From: Trichormus_B sp936914905
GTDB taxonomy: Bacteria; Cyanobacteriota; Cyanobacteriia; Cyanobacteriales; Nostocaceae
Length of the DNA: 64,000 bases
Direction: 5' to 3' (one strand)
Assembly (NCBI RefSeq): GCF_039871975.1
Contig: NZ_JBDPLL010000001.1
The position numbers and the translations under genes were made by a program. Positions 1 to 8,927 of this stretch are shown piece after piece; positions within the stretch are counted from its first letter, which is position 1; each line of letters begins with the position of its first letter. Below the pieces are notes generated by a model. The model saw only the letters and a list, made by a program, of their open reading frames with translations, did no database searches and was not told the origin of the DNA.

Positions 1-1
1 T

Positions 2-684
2 ATAACTGACCTCATATCTATAAGATCTATGAAATGGGCAAAACTAATGAACCAATTCCTAATGTGACTAAACTACAAATACTAAGAATTACCTGTTCGT
101 AAATTCGGGAGTTCAGGGGAAATCTTGGTTAAGCTACCCGGAATATCTTTACAAGTCTAATGACGTGTTCAACCAAAATATCCTTGCTGGAGAACTATTT
201 GTTTTGTACCTTTTTTTCTGAGTCGGGATACCATAATCACTATCATGTTTTTCTACCTGTTCAAGGAGACTAGCAGGCACAACATTTCCTAATATCTCTA
301 GCCAGTAATTCAATGTGTCCTTTGCTTCCGTTTTGGATATACCAAAATGCAAACCTAAAACCTCAAATGTCGGCATTTTCCTCAAATAGAACAAGCATAG
401 ACATACCTCTTCTTGTTTTATCTCTAGTTTCGGTTTCCGCCGTCCTTCTTCCTGATTTATTTATATGTATCTTTTCACTTTGTATCTCAGGTTAAAGTTT
501 TTTATGCTGCATTTCAGCTTGGGTTAATAGGTCTTGAAACTGATGGTTAGTTATTCCCAGTATTTGTTTTCTACGATGTGGATATTATTGAATATAATTA
601 AGTGAATTTTTCCTTTTGGTAGACGGTCAAAATCCCCTTCTACCATTTTTTTTACACCAATTTAATTTTCCTGACAGGTCTATT
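2..684 (-). mobile_element. IS5-like insertion sequence, internally deleted copy
   Basis: The coding strand is minus. It encodes part of a transposase N-terminal helix-turn-helix region (residues such as LRKMPTFEVLGLHFGISKTE) that is nearly identical to the copy at 9797-10698. The outer end reads ATAACTGACCTCATAT and the inner end reads CCTGACAGGTCTATT, matching the ends of the other copy in inverse. Relative to that copy about 300 bases are missing between the HTH segment and the C-terminal segment, so the whole DDE region is gone. The element is dead, but the ends look intact. Family assignment (HTH_Tnp_4/DDE_Tnp_4 type, IS5-like) rests on the protein pattern only. Confidence 0.7.
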
Positions 685-689
685 CGCTT

Positions 690-878
690 GATCCCTTTCA
701 TTATGAGATGTCTGCAAAGTCGCGAAATTTGCTATAAATGCAGTTACAAGCTGCTAAACAAATAAGTGAATATCTAAATACTAAAAAGTGTCATTGGCAG
801 CTTTTGTTAAATATTTTTGGTTTTGGTAAAGAAGTTGTAAATTGGCGTTGTGGACATTGTGATAATTGTAGAAGATAG
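690..878 (+). pseudogene. RecQ-family helicase, C-terminal zinc-binding fragment
   Basis: The frame opening at 738 reads a 46-residue tail containing CHWQLLLNIFGFGKE and then CGHCDNCRR before a stop at 878. The spaced cysteines (C...CGHCDNC) are the RecQ zinc-binding signature that follows the helicase core. The codon before the ATG at 738 is TAA, and upstream sequence in that frame (RNLL then stop) still looks RecQ-like, so this is a decayed piece and not a new start. Everything upstream is lost at the IS boundary at 684. What remains cannot have helicase activity. Confidence 0.6.
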
Positions 879-1131
879 TAATTTGTCTTTGTCTATGGAT
901 GTCAATTATTTATACTCGCGTTTCTATGAAAAACAATGAGAATTTATGCACTGTTTTGAATTCTGAGATGTGAATTGTTGATTGTGGGTTCCGCTTTCGC
1001 TAACCCAGCCTACGATACTTAAAGTAATCTATAAATTATTGCTCCTGTAGATTCGTGGTTAGTCATTTCCATGAGTCCATCAGTACCTGTAGTTTAGACT
1101 AAGCTATGGAAAACGGCCCAGCAGGGCTGAG

Positions 1132-1404
1132 TTAATCAGAGACGTAATGAAATAATGAATAATCTTGAGTATTAAACAGTAACTGATGGTTCTTTAGGTG
1201 GTCGAGGTACTGTTTTCTGACAACTGGGTATCGGTTTTTACGGTGACGTTTTTTTCCTGTTTGCCAACCAGGAGACTTTCCTCGAGGTTTGGGTGCACAG
1301 GTGGGAGTACCAGTGACTGTAAAAACTCCACCCAACCCTTGAGCAACTCTTCCAGGGGTCAACTTATCAACAGACTGGACTTTCGGCACTTGTGATTCGT
1401 TCAT
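1132..1404 (-). pseudogene. transposase C-terminal tail fragment
   Basis: The 90-residue minus-strand frame carries a basic, proline/glycine-rich stretch (PRGKSPGWQTGKKRHRK) typical of the C-terminal tail of a transposase family common in Nostocales. No catalytic region is present. Flanking sequence (879-1131 and 1405-1789) contains no gene I can recognise. Assignment to a family is uncertain. Confidence 0.4.
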
Positions 1405-1789
1405 GTCTTAAAGGTAATGCCCAACTCCCTTCACTTTTTGGTATCCAGGTAATTGTGCTATATTCCTGACCCACGGTTATTGGTTTATTTTCCACTATGG
1501 ATGGGATGTGCCACTATATTCATACCCACATTCCGCACTTAAATAAGTAGCATAACTAAACTACATTGACAAGCAGTCAGGCAATTCAGAACTATAGTTT
1601 TTAAAAATCTAGTAGCCATAAAAATATAAATTATGCACCTCAAAGTTCCAGCTTTATTTACACAATAAGAAAGCTAGTTAGACAACAATGTTTAATTCGA
1701 ATTTTTCAATCACTTATGAAAATACAAGACTATGCAATAGTGAATTAGAGATTTGAAAAGTAAGAAGATAAATAATACTTTTGATAAGC
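1405..1789. other. AT-rich stretch without recognisable gene
   Basis: No coding frame, RNA or convincing hairpin is visible on either strand. It separates two transposase remnants and is probably eroded IS or intergenic DNA. Confidence 0.4.
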
Positions 1790-3200
1790 TGTAGGTAGGA
1801 ATTGGAAAATTTGACAACGTTCCTCTGTGAAGTTCAGAATCCTATCAACTCCTTGTGTAATCAGAAAATGAATTCCTTGAAAACATACACCAGTTGCTTT
1901 AAATCGGGGAAACCACCCAACGCAGAGGCTCTGAAATATCCAAGGTAAAGTAGGGGATTCTGTAGGTTTATTCAGTTGATAATCAACTGTAGCTTTTTAC
2001 GTATTTAACGAGATTCTTAATTGTCTTTGTCCCAGATTATCAACCAAAAGACACAATGCCGTCAACGTCATAATTGTCACCACTCTTTCTGGATTCTTCA
2101 CAAAAAGACTATCGGCGAGAAATAACTGGTCTTTGATAAATCTAAATCCTCTTCCTGTTGATTGATATTCTGATTGATATTCTTTATATATTCTCAATAT
2201 TCCTATGGTTTCTAATTCGGTTGTCTCTAAAATATTCGTTGCTCAAATACATCGACCACAACAGTTATGATATTGGGTGATTAACTCCTGACTTTCTATT
2301 AGTTCACCTCTTACTTGACAAACTACTACTTGTCCTTTATTTAACCTCTCGGTAATTTCTAAGTCCGATATTTTATGATATTTTAATTTTGCTGCCAGTT
2401 CTTTAATTTTTAATTCTGCTAACGATCTCTGTTCAAATTCTTCTTTTACTAATCTACCTACTTGTTTACTGATTCTCAGGAACTCCTCTTGAATGCTTTG
2501 GGTTAATTTCTTTAAGTCTGCTTTTTTTCTGTCTGCACTTTCCACTAATAGCCATCTTTGCTCTATTCCCCCATAAGATACTTTTTCTCCTTGATAGCTA
2601 TATCTTTTGATTTCACTTAGTTTCAGTTCTGTACTGGTAAATGCTTTGACCAAGTAAGTTTTTGGCATTTTTAATGGATAAAGGTACTCGACTTATCCAT
2701 TTCATGTTCGACATTGATTTTAAGTTACTTTCGCTATATGATGCAATATCAGCCACTATTATACTTTCGAAATCTATTTGTTTGTCATACTCGACTAATA
2801 TTTGAGCGAATACTCCCTTATCTGATTCACTTCCTGATGCTGCTCTAGAAAATAAGGGGATATCTCCGTCACTACTTACTATTAAATCTAATATACATTG
2901 TTTTAAGTCTGGAGGATGGTCACGAGAATATTCTTGTGTGATGTTAATCGGATTTTCTCGGTTCATTCCTAATTCTTGTCCTAAATTATTTAGATAAATA
3001 TTATACTCTCCATGCAAATCCAATGAGTTGGGGAGCATAGAGTTTTGGCAGAAAGACTCAAATAGCAAGCAAACCATTGAGATAAGAACAACGAAGGGAA
3101 AGGATTTGGTAGATACTTTCAACATTCCACTGTGGGCCAGAAGTTTTAATCCTTGCTCCAATCTGTTTAAAAGCAAATTCGACAGATCCAGAACTAATAG
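1790..3200 (-). mobile_element. IS1634-family transposase, decayed
   Basis: Read on the minus strand, successive frames give an IS1634-type transposase. The N-terminal part (about 3176 to 2613) includes the segments NRLEQGLKLLAHSGMLK, ITQEYSRDHPPDLKQCILDL, SSDGDIPLF and ESIIVADIASYSESNLK. The middle (2668-2243) is Lys/Glu rich. The C-terminal part (2197-1850) contains STGRGFRFIKDQLFLADSLFVK and LTALCLLVDNLGQRQLR. The family is about 500-550 residues and most of that length is represented. At least three frame changes and a disrupted C-terminus (NKPTESPTLPWIFQ) make it a pseudogene. Confidence 0.75.
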
Positions 3201-3440
3201 AATACAGTTAGCTTGGTAGTAGCTGTAGTTAATAATGCGAGTGCGATGTTTTTCCCTGATCTCGAGAAAGTTTTTAACTTGTTCTCGAAAATTATTCGAA
3301 AATTATTAAATAAAGCTTGAATTGGCTCTATCTGACCTTGCCACAATAAACTCTCAACAGCTTGGAGACCCTTTAAAGAACCACCAGTTTTATAAAGATT
3401 CTCTTTAAGGTGATACCAATCCAAAATTTCCAAAGGTTTG
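3194..3440 (-). mobile_element. ISKra4-family transposase fragment
   Basis: The minus-strand frame begins EILDWYHLKENLYKTGGSLK, a conserved block of ISKra4 transposases in the middle of the DDE region. It degenerates after about 75 residues, where it runs into the IS1634 remnant. Other ISKra4 pieces lie at 16760-17001 (N-terminus) and 31955-32510 (C-terminus). Confidence 0.65.
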
Positions 3441-3447
3441 AATTTTT

Positions 3448-3588
3448 CAGTGAATTCAAAATGCTTCTTTCAGAAGAGCTACGCTAACAAAATATCTCCT
3501 TCGGAGACGCTAGGCGAACAAAATTCAAAATGAATACGGCGTGAGCTTTTCAGAGATTTAGAATGGTTACTTTACTTACGCCGTACTC
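3448..3588. repeat. dispersed palindromic repeat, family E, copy 1
   Basis: This unit has an inverted homologue at 63496-63645. It contains a 54-base core bounded by inverted ends (TACGGCGTGAG and TTACGCCGTA), then a tail with AGAAGAGCTACGCTAAC and TCCTTCGGAGACGCTA. The short motif resembling GCGTAGCGTCTCC is common in Nostoc short repeats. It has no coding capacity and is probably a MITE or mosaic of small repeats. Confidence 0.65.
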
Positions 3589-3736
3589 TACTAGGCTAAC
3601 CATTGACTAAAAATATTCACTGTGAATAGTAGTAAAAATTACGATACACACATCATTTAGCTATGGGGTTTGGGGAGGTCAAGAAAAAATGAAGCCGCTA
3701 CGCCCCAACTTAGGGGTTTGCCAAACTCCAATTAAA

Positions 3737-4071
3737 TTATATAATTGCATAATCCGTATATGTCCGCATTCCTGGAGTTTGAAACCCCAACATAATATCT
3801 TCCTTTCCCACCCCTCTTTCCAGGAGTTCTTGGGCTACTCTCATTTCCGTCATATTTTGCTCAATCCAAATCTTCCCCTTCTTGATGTCCAGATGTAAAA
3901 CACAACCATATACCCGCCGATCTCCATCCAACATTCATGACCTGGTAATGGTCTTTCTTGTTTCGTATAAAAAATAGTGTAGCAATCAATTGACCCATTG
4001 GCGATGGGGATAGCAGCATAATTTGTCAACAATGACTGAATTATATGGAGATAAGACTCTATTTTATTCAT
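3737..4071 (-). pseudogene. xisI: XisI-like excision-controlling factor, frameshifted
   Basis: Two minus-strand frames together give an XisI-type protein. The N-terminus from 4071 reads MNKIESYLHIIQSLLTNYA, and the second frame reads RRVYGCVLHLDIKKGKIW, VAQELLERGVGKEDIMLGF and a final TYTDYAII. These are the conserved blocks of the family (about 110 residues). The frame change lies near 3925. XisI acts with XisH and the recombinase XisF in fdxN-element excision in Anabaena, but cyanobacteria hold many xisHI pairs with no linked element. The ATG overlaps the stop of the upstream xisH, as in intact pairs. Confidence 0.8.
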
Positions 4072-4471
4072 TGCACAATCACCTCTTCAATCGGGGCATA
4101 AATAATTTGTTGAATTTGATATGTCTCCAATACAATTTGTCCAAATTCCCGCTTAAAAAAGCTTCATAAGTAACTAGCCATGGCTAGATAGAGAATAGGA
4201 GTTGGACGCTGATTTCTAAGGCTAGCCGATAATTCAAAAACTGTCCTAACGCAGCATGGTAATCAGTCAGTGGGGAAGGACTAAAAAAAGTTTTAATCTC
4301 AACTGCAATTTTTTCTTGGTCTCGCTCTACTGCTAACAGCTGCTGGGTACCTAAATGGATTTCAAACTTTGTTCCACCTACTTCCAGTTGCAAGGGATCA
4401 TCGGTTATTTGCTACTACTCCTTCTCGAGAGTAATTCTAACCACAGCATGAAATCTGTCTTTAACTGCCAT
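4068..4471 (-). pseudogene. xisH: XisH-like protein with internal stops
   Basis: Reading down from the ATG at 4471 gives MAVKDRFHAVVRITLEKE, two consecutive stops, then QITDDPLQLEVGG, an AVERDQEKIAVEIKTFF block, LTDYHAALGQFLNYR, another stop after LYLAMASYL, and FGQIVLETYQIQQIIYAPIEE. This is the full-length XisH family pattern (about 135 residues), and the E-x-K core resembles PD-(D/E)xK nucleases. Three in-frame stops inactivate it. The terminal TGA overlaps the ATG of xisI. Confidence 0.8.
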
Positions 4472-4552
4472 CGTTATCTTTCTCTGATTTACTTGCAATT
4501 ATAGAATAGTTGAAATAAAGAGTGCCTCTGGTGCGTTAACCTCCTGAAAATT

Positions 4553-4632
4553 GGTGATACAGCAAAATCACGAGTAAAACTCTCTTGCTGTCTAGGTTTC
4601 AATTCCGATTCTATACCTCATTGATCTGCAGT
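4553..4632. repeat. dispersed repeat related to 53194-53245
   Basis: The reverse complement contains CTGCAGATCAATGAGGTA and ACCTAGACAGCAAGAGAGT. The same words occur in the same order at 53194-53245. It may be the remnant of a shared lost gene or element; function unknown. Confidence 0.5.
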
Positions 4633-4649
4633 CTACTGTAGGAATATAA

Positions 4650-4935
4650 GGGGGAGAAACAAATGCTAATCATGAATAAAGCATGAAGAAATTGTATCGG
4701 CTCAATAAGTAGGGGAAGGGTAGAAAGATAAGATAAGTGGGGGATACACAATGTAATAAAATATGACAGATAACGCAAAAACTGGATTCGAGTAAAAAGT
4801 CGGGAGAGGAGTTACTGCAAACCATCAAGTCAAAAGGGATTCCAGACGAATCCATGCTTCAGACAATAGAGACAATAGAGATATTACTGAACCTAATAGA
4901 GAAATTGCCTTTGTGGAAACTTAACGCTTAAAATA
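4650..4935 (+). other. unidentified coding remnant
   Basis: On the plus strand a short frame reads MTDNAKTGFE. After a one-base shift it continues as KKSGEELLQTIKSKGIP and ETIEILLNLIEKLPLWKL, which look like a real but frameshifted small protein. I do not recognise the family. Confidence 0.3.
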
Positions 4936-4949
4936 CTTAAATATGAATT

Positions 4950-5267
4950 TAAGATGCTCGCTCAATCGCGAAAATGTTGGAAACCTCCTCACCCAAAGAC
5001 AGTAGACTTGATTTGAGGGATACACAATAGCAAAAATAACTATTAGAACAAACCGTAGGCATTAAAAAAGCTTCATTTATTGGTAAAATAATTCTATATA
5101 TGCTTATCATTGATAAGCAGGAAACTAATTCCCATGAAAGGCTGGTTTTATCAAGTCGGGATAGGGACTTATTTATGTCTGTGATGGACAATCTACCAGA
5201 ACTTAAGGAAAAACTCAAAACCACCTTGAAAAAGGTTAGGGATAAATACAGCAGCACTCAGGAGTAA
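4950..5267 (+). pseudogene. DUF1778 (TacA-like) antitoxin remnant
   Basis: The end of the plus-strand frame (HERLVLSSRDRDLFMSVMD, then ELKEKLKTTLKKVRDKY) matches the C-terminal half of DUF1778 ribbon-helix-helix antitoxins, which carry an 'LS.RDRD.F...L..P..N..L' block that wraps the GNAT toxin. Upstream, EQTVGIKKASFIGKIIL resembles the DNA-binding helix region but is interrupted by stops. No GNAT toxin follows; the next gene is a PIN module on the opposite strand. Confidence 0.5.
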
Positions 5268-5342
5268 AACCTGCTTGATATGTGGTTTTTGATTAGAATT
5301 ATATACGCACTCCTGAACCAGAGCTTTAGCTATTGTTATCAA

Positions 5343-5537
5343 TTATTTCTGTTTGCGTTTTTGTTGAATATAACTACGAAAGTTATCCATTTTTAATTGT
5401 TCTAGCCCTTGATGACGGTCTTTTGTATAATCGCCTAAACCAGATTCAGATCTTAGTAAAAATCCTGCAGTACCACCATAACCTAATTCTTGGATTAGTG
5501 CTTGTTAGGCTCCCCTCGAAATCTTACTGGCTTTCAC
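5343..5537 (-). pseudogene. small partner gene overlapping the PIN toxin
   Basis: A GTG at 5537 overlaps the TGA of the PIN gene (GTGA overlap). It opens a frame reading VKASKISRGA, a stop, then QALIQELGYGGTAGFLLR, SESGLGDYTKDRHQGLE and FRSYIQQKRKQK. The 64-codon length and overlap suggest a translationally coupled partner, possibly the antitoxin. I do not recognise the family. A single TAA at codon 11 breaks it. Confidence 0.45.
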
Positions 5538-6022
5538 TTGTAAAACACCTGAATTAGCTCTTGATTTTCCATTAACGAATTTACGGGATTGGCCCCACTT
5601 ATTTGAACATCACTAATATGATTACTTACTTTTCTTAATAGTCCGTCATCTGTAGTCAAAAAAAATTTGACTTCCGCTGCTTCTGCAAATGCTAAGTGGA
5701 ATGAATCATAGAAAGTAAAACCTATTTTAGAAAAATTCTCTGATCTATATTCAACATTTTCATTCGACTCAATAAAAATATTGGCTGCGCCTAAAAAAGC
5801 CAATATTTGATCACGATGACCAGTATCAGGAATCTTTTGAAGCTCAAACTCTATAGTATCACTGCTAACTAACATTAAATCGCCGGAGTCGCAAAATTCT
5901 AGAATTGAGACTACTGCGTCAGTTTATAAACGAACTCGATACTACTTTACGAGCTCCACGAGCTCCTCTACAAGATGGTAGAAACAACAGGAATCCATGT
6001 AAATAGTCAAAGGTTTACTCAA
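5534..6022 (-). pseudogene. PIN-domain toxin (VapC-like) with internal stops
   Basis: With a TTG at 6022 behind a strong Shine-Dalgarno (reverse complement AAGGAGGATT, 6031-6040) the frame reads SKPLTIYMDSCCFYHLV, stop, YRVRL, stop, then TDAVVSILEFCDSGD and an open stretch to 5534. The open stretch contains FYDSFHLAFAEAAEVKFFLTTDD, the PIN-fold block with the second and third acidic residues. D in YMDS would be the first catalytic Asp. Length (about 162 codons) fits the family. Two stops in the N-terminal third remove function. Confidence 0.65.
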
Positions 6023-6154
6023 TATATATAAATCCTCCTTTAATAGTTAGGCATTGTGAATATTGGTGATAATTGTAAATATTCGTAAGTAGTCATTAGT
6101 CAGTTTGTCAGTGGTTTTTCTACTGACTACCGACTATTGACCACTGACAATTAG

Positions 6155-7147
6155 TTAAAACTGCCGTAAAAAACGCAAATCGCTATTATACAAACGGCGA
6201 ATATCATCAATTTGATGTAAAACCATTGTAAAACGTTCTACACCAAAACCAGCTGCAAACCCACTATAAATCTCTGGTTCATAACCCACAGATTTTAATA
6301 CATTCGGGTCAACCATACCGCAACCCATCACTTCTAACCAGCCTCCATTCCACTGTAAATCTACCTCAGCAGAAGGTTCAGTAAAGGGGAAATAACTAGC
6401 GCGGAAACGAATTGGTAAATCACCAAACATTGCTTGTAAAAATGTCTTCACAGTGCCTTTGAGGTCTGTAAAAGTCAGTCCTTCATCAACTGCTAACAGT
6501 TCAATTTGATGAAAAACTGCGGAGTGGGTTGCATCTACATCATCTCTTCGGTAAACCCGACCTGGGGCAACGATGCGAAATGGTGGTTCTTCCTTTTCCA
6601 TGTAGCGTATTTGCACAGATGAGGTGTGAGTCCGCAGTAAATTACCATCTGGTAAATAAAAGGTATCCTGCATATCACGGGCTGGATGGTCTTGAGGGGT
6701 GTTAAGAGCCTCAAAATTGTAGTAATCTGTTTCCATCTCTGATCCTTGGGCGACAGTGTAGCCCATACCGACAAAGATATCTAGTGCCTGATCAATTATA
6801 GCGTTGAGGGGATGTATGCGACCTTGGGGGCGATAAATACCCGGCATGGTCACATCTAAAGTTTCAGCCTCTAGTTGTGCTTGAATTTGAGCAGATTCTA
6901 AAGCAGCCCGTTGCTGGTCAAGACTCTTTTGTAAAGCTTCTTTAACTCTGTTGGCTATCGCTCCAATTTTTGGACGTTCCTCCGCACTCATCTGTCCCAT
7001 TCTGCGTAACAGCGCCCCTAATTGCCCTTTTTTGCCCAAATAGTTAACTCTGAGTTCTTCCAGGCGTTCTAGGGTATCAGCAGATGCGACCGCTGCTTCT
7101 CCTTCCTGCCGCAATGCTAAAAGTTGATCCTCTAAATTACAAGTCAT
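6155..7147 (-). CDS. pheS: phenylalanine--tRNA ligase alpha subunit
   Basis: This catalytic subunit of the heterotetrameric enzyme charges tRNA-Phe with phenylalanine in the cytoplasm. The 330 residues match the bacterial alpha subunit in length. The first 90 or so form the helical coiled-coil arm (ELRVNYLGKKGQLGALLRRM), followed by the class II catalytic core with motif 2 (LLRTHTSSVQIRYM, FRIVAPGRVYRRD) and motif 3 (GFAAGFGVERFTM). The beta subunit gene is not in the window, as is usual in cyanobacteria where pheS and pheT are separate. It is divergent from surE with an intergenic region carrying a TnpB remnant. It appears fully intact. Confidence 0.97.
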   Translation of the reverse strand: MTCNLEDQLLALRQEGEAAVASADTLERLEELRVNYLGKKGQLGALLRRMGQMSAEERPKIGAIANRVKEALQKSLDQQRAALESAQIQAQLEAETLDVTMPGIYRPQGRIHPLNAIIDQALDIFVGMGYTVAQGSEMETDYYNFEALNTPQDHPARDMQDTFYLPDGNLLRTHTSSVQIRYMEKEEPPFRIVAPGRVYRRDDVDATHSAVFHQIELLAVDEGLTFTDLKGTVKTFLQAMFGDLPIRFRASYFPFTEPSAEVDLQWNGGWLEVMGCGMVDPNVLKSVGYEPEIYSGFAAGFGVERFTMVLHQIDDIRRLYNSDLRFLRQF

Positions 7148-7383
7148 TAGTTATTAGTCATTAGTTATTTAGTCAGTGGTCAATGGCAAAATATAAACAA
7201 CCAAAAACTGACAAAGGACGATTAACCTTAGCAATGTGCTATTAATTAAGTCAACGGCATCAGTTAAAGCCTCTCCTTTGTTTACCAGTTTATAAGCGAT
7301 CAAGCGTAAGCTTACCTAGACCTAAAAGCACGAGGCTTTAGCCATAGATTTGAATCATCGGGAAGAGAGAGAATTGCCCACGC

Positions 7384-7625
7384 TACTTGCTGCCTCTTTC
7401 AGGAAGTCTGTAAGCCTTCCTGAAAGAGGCAGCAATATTAATAGCAGCCTTTATATCACAATCATGTTCAAATCCACAATGCCCACACTTCAAAACTTTC
7501 CCCTAGGGATAGGACCTACCCTTGATTGGGTGAATATGTCCGCATTGGGAACGAGTTTAACTGGTATATGCAGGTGGGACGAAAATAACTTTTACGTCGG
7601 CAATCAAGGTTTTGTATCTAACAAA
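7384..7625 (-). pseudogene. TnpB (IS200/IS605 group) C-terminal fragment
   Basis: The minus strand reads a Zn-ribbon region: SQCGHIHP, GKVLKCGHCGFEHDCDIKAAINIAA, ending with a stop at 7384. This is the C-terminal C-x2-C...C-x2-C plus D-x-NAAINI signature of TnpB RNA-guided nucleases. Two stops interrupt it and the RuvC N-terminal parts are absent. TnpA is not present. A perfect hairpin overlaps the 3' end. Confidence 0.65.
7387..7435. repeat. perfect 20-bp hairpin
   Basis: Arms 7387-7406 (TTGCTGCCTCTTTCAGGAAG) and 7416-7435 are exact reverse complements with a 9-base loop. It lies in the last codons of the TnpB remnant. No T-run follows on the minus strand, so it is not an obvious terminator. 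Confidence 0.8.
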
Positions 7626-7760
7626 GTTTCTACCCCTTTTTCTGATGAGAAATTTTTTTCTTGGCTTTGTGACCAAAAACACTGACAAGTGACACCCAGT
7701 TAATGACTAATAACTAATGACCACTAAATTTAATGACCAAAGACTAATGACCAATCACAG

Positions 7761-8558
7761 ATGAAATTACTAATTAGCAACGATGACGGTATTTCCGCTT
7801 TGGGTATCCGCACCTTAGCCAACACTCTAGCCGAAGCAGGCCATGATGTTAGTGTAGTTTGTCCAGATCGAGAGCGCTCGGCAACAGGACATGGATTAAC
7901 CTTACATCAACCAATTCGCGCTGAAATGGTTGAATCCCTGTTTCATCCTGCTATCAATGCTTGGTCCTGTGACGGTACACCCTCCGACTGTGTAAAATTA
8001 GCTTTGTGGGCTTTACTCGATTCCCCTCCTGAGTTGGTGTTATCTGGAATTAACCAAGGTGCCAATTTAGGAACGGAAATCCTTTACTCAGGAACTGTTT
8101 CGGCAGCAATGGAAGGTATAATAGAAGGTATTCCTAGTATTGCCCTCAGTCTGACTAGTCATACTCACAAAGACTTTGAACCAGCAGCCAAATTTGCCAA
8201 ACTTCTAGTTGACCAACTGACAGTAGAACCATTACCAGATTTAATGTTACTTAACGTCAATATTCCTCCTATTCCCTGGGAAGGAATTGCTGGTGCAACT
8301 CTTACCCGTCAAGGAGTGCGTCGCTATGTAGATGTTTTTAACAAGCGAGTAGATCCCCGTGGCAAAACTTACTACTGGTTAACGGGAGAGGTTCTAGAAG
8401 ATGTGCAACCACCAGCCGGTTTAAATCTGCCCTCAGATATCCCCACTGATGTAGAAGTCATGCGTCATAACTTCATTAGTATTACTCCATTGCAATACAA
8501 TCTTACTTATGCCAATGGACTACATCAACTGTCACGGTGGGAATTTAAATTCCTGTAA
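7761..8558 (+). CDS. surE: 5'/3'-nucleotidase SurE
   Basis: SurE is a metal-dependent phosphatase that dephosphorylates nucleoside monophosphates and is linked to stress survival. The 265 residues carry the N-terminal SNDDGI metal-binding motif (residues 6-11), the RSATGHGLTL block, GTPSDCVKLAL, and SGINQGANLG near residue 94-103, all diagnostic. The start ATG follows directly after a repeat-rich stretch (TAATGACTAATAACTAATG). No clear Shine-Dalgarno is present, which is common in cyanobacteria. It looks intact and lies divergent to pheS. Confidence 0.96.
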   Translation: MKLLISNDDGISALGIRTLANTLAEAGHDVSVVCPDRERSATGHGLTLHQPIRAEMVESLFHPAINAWSCDGTPSDCVKLALWALLDSPPELVLSGINQGANLGTEILYSGTVSAAMEGIIEGIPSIALSLTSHTHKDFEPAAKFAKLLVDQLTVEPLPDLMLLNVNIPPIPWEGIAGATLTRQGVRRYVDVFNKRVDPRGKTYYWLTGEVLEDVQPPAGLNLPSDIPTDVEVMRHNFISITPLQYNLTYANGLHQLSRWEFKFL

Positions 8559-8927
8559 ATTTTTTGGTATTAGGTTAAGACTGTAGTGTCAATTAAATCT
8601 TTTACAATCAAATTCACCATATAGATTTAGGCGTTTTATTAGGATAAATGACTACATCATAAATTATGGTGCATTGAGAATTATACTCTATTTACTTCAG
8701 CAGGTATGTATCTACTATTACAGAATGATACAAATTAGCCAGCTCATAGCAAGATTAAAAAAGTCAGAAACAAAGAACTTTTGACTTTTAACTTTCTTGT
8801 AACGATTATAGGGTATGATTTTTTACTAAAATACATATTATAACCAAGATGCTAAGACAGCATAAACTAAAAAACATAAGAAGCCTTTTTTTGATTGATT
8901 ACCCGCTCAGTCCAGCAACCAACACCC
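8559..8927. other. intergenic region upstream of the MBL hydrolase
   Basis: AT-rich, with no frame or RNA I can support. A T-rich tract near 8881-8893 precedes the first possible start codon of the next gene. Confidence 0.4.

Noticed and set aside
4670..4855. Minus-strand frame of 61 codons
   Set aside because: Antisense to the more protein-like plus-strand remnant and without a ribosome site.
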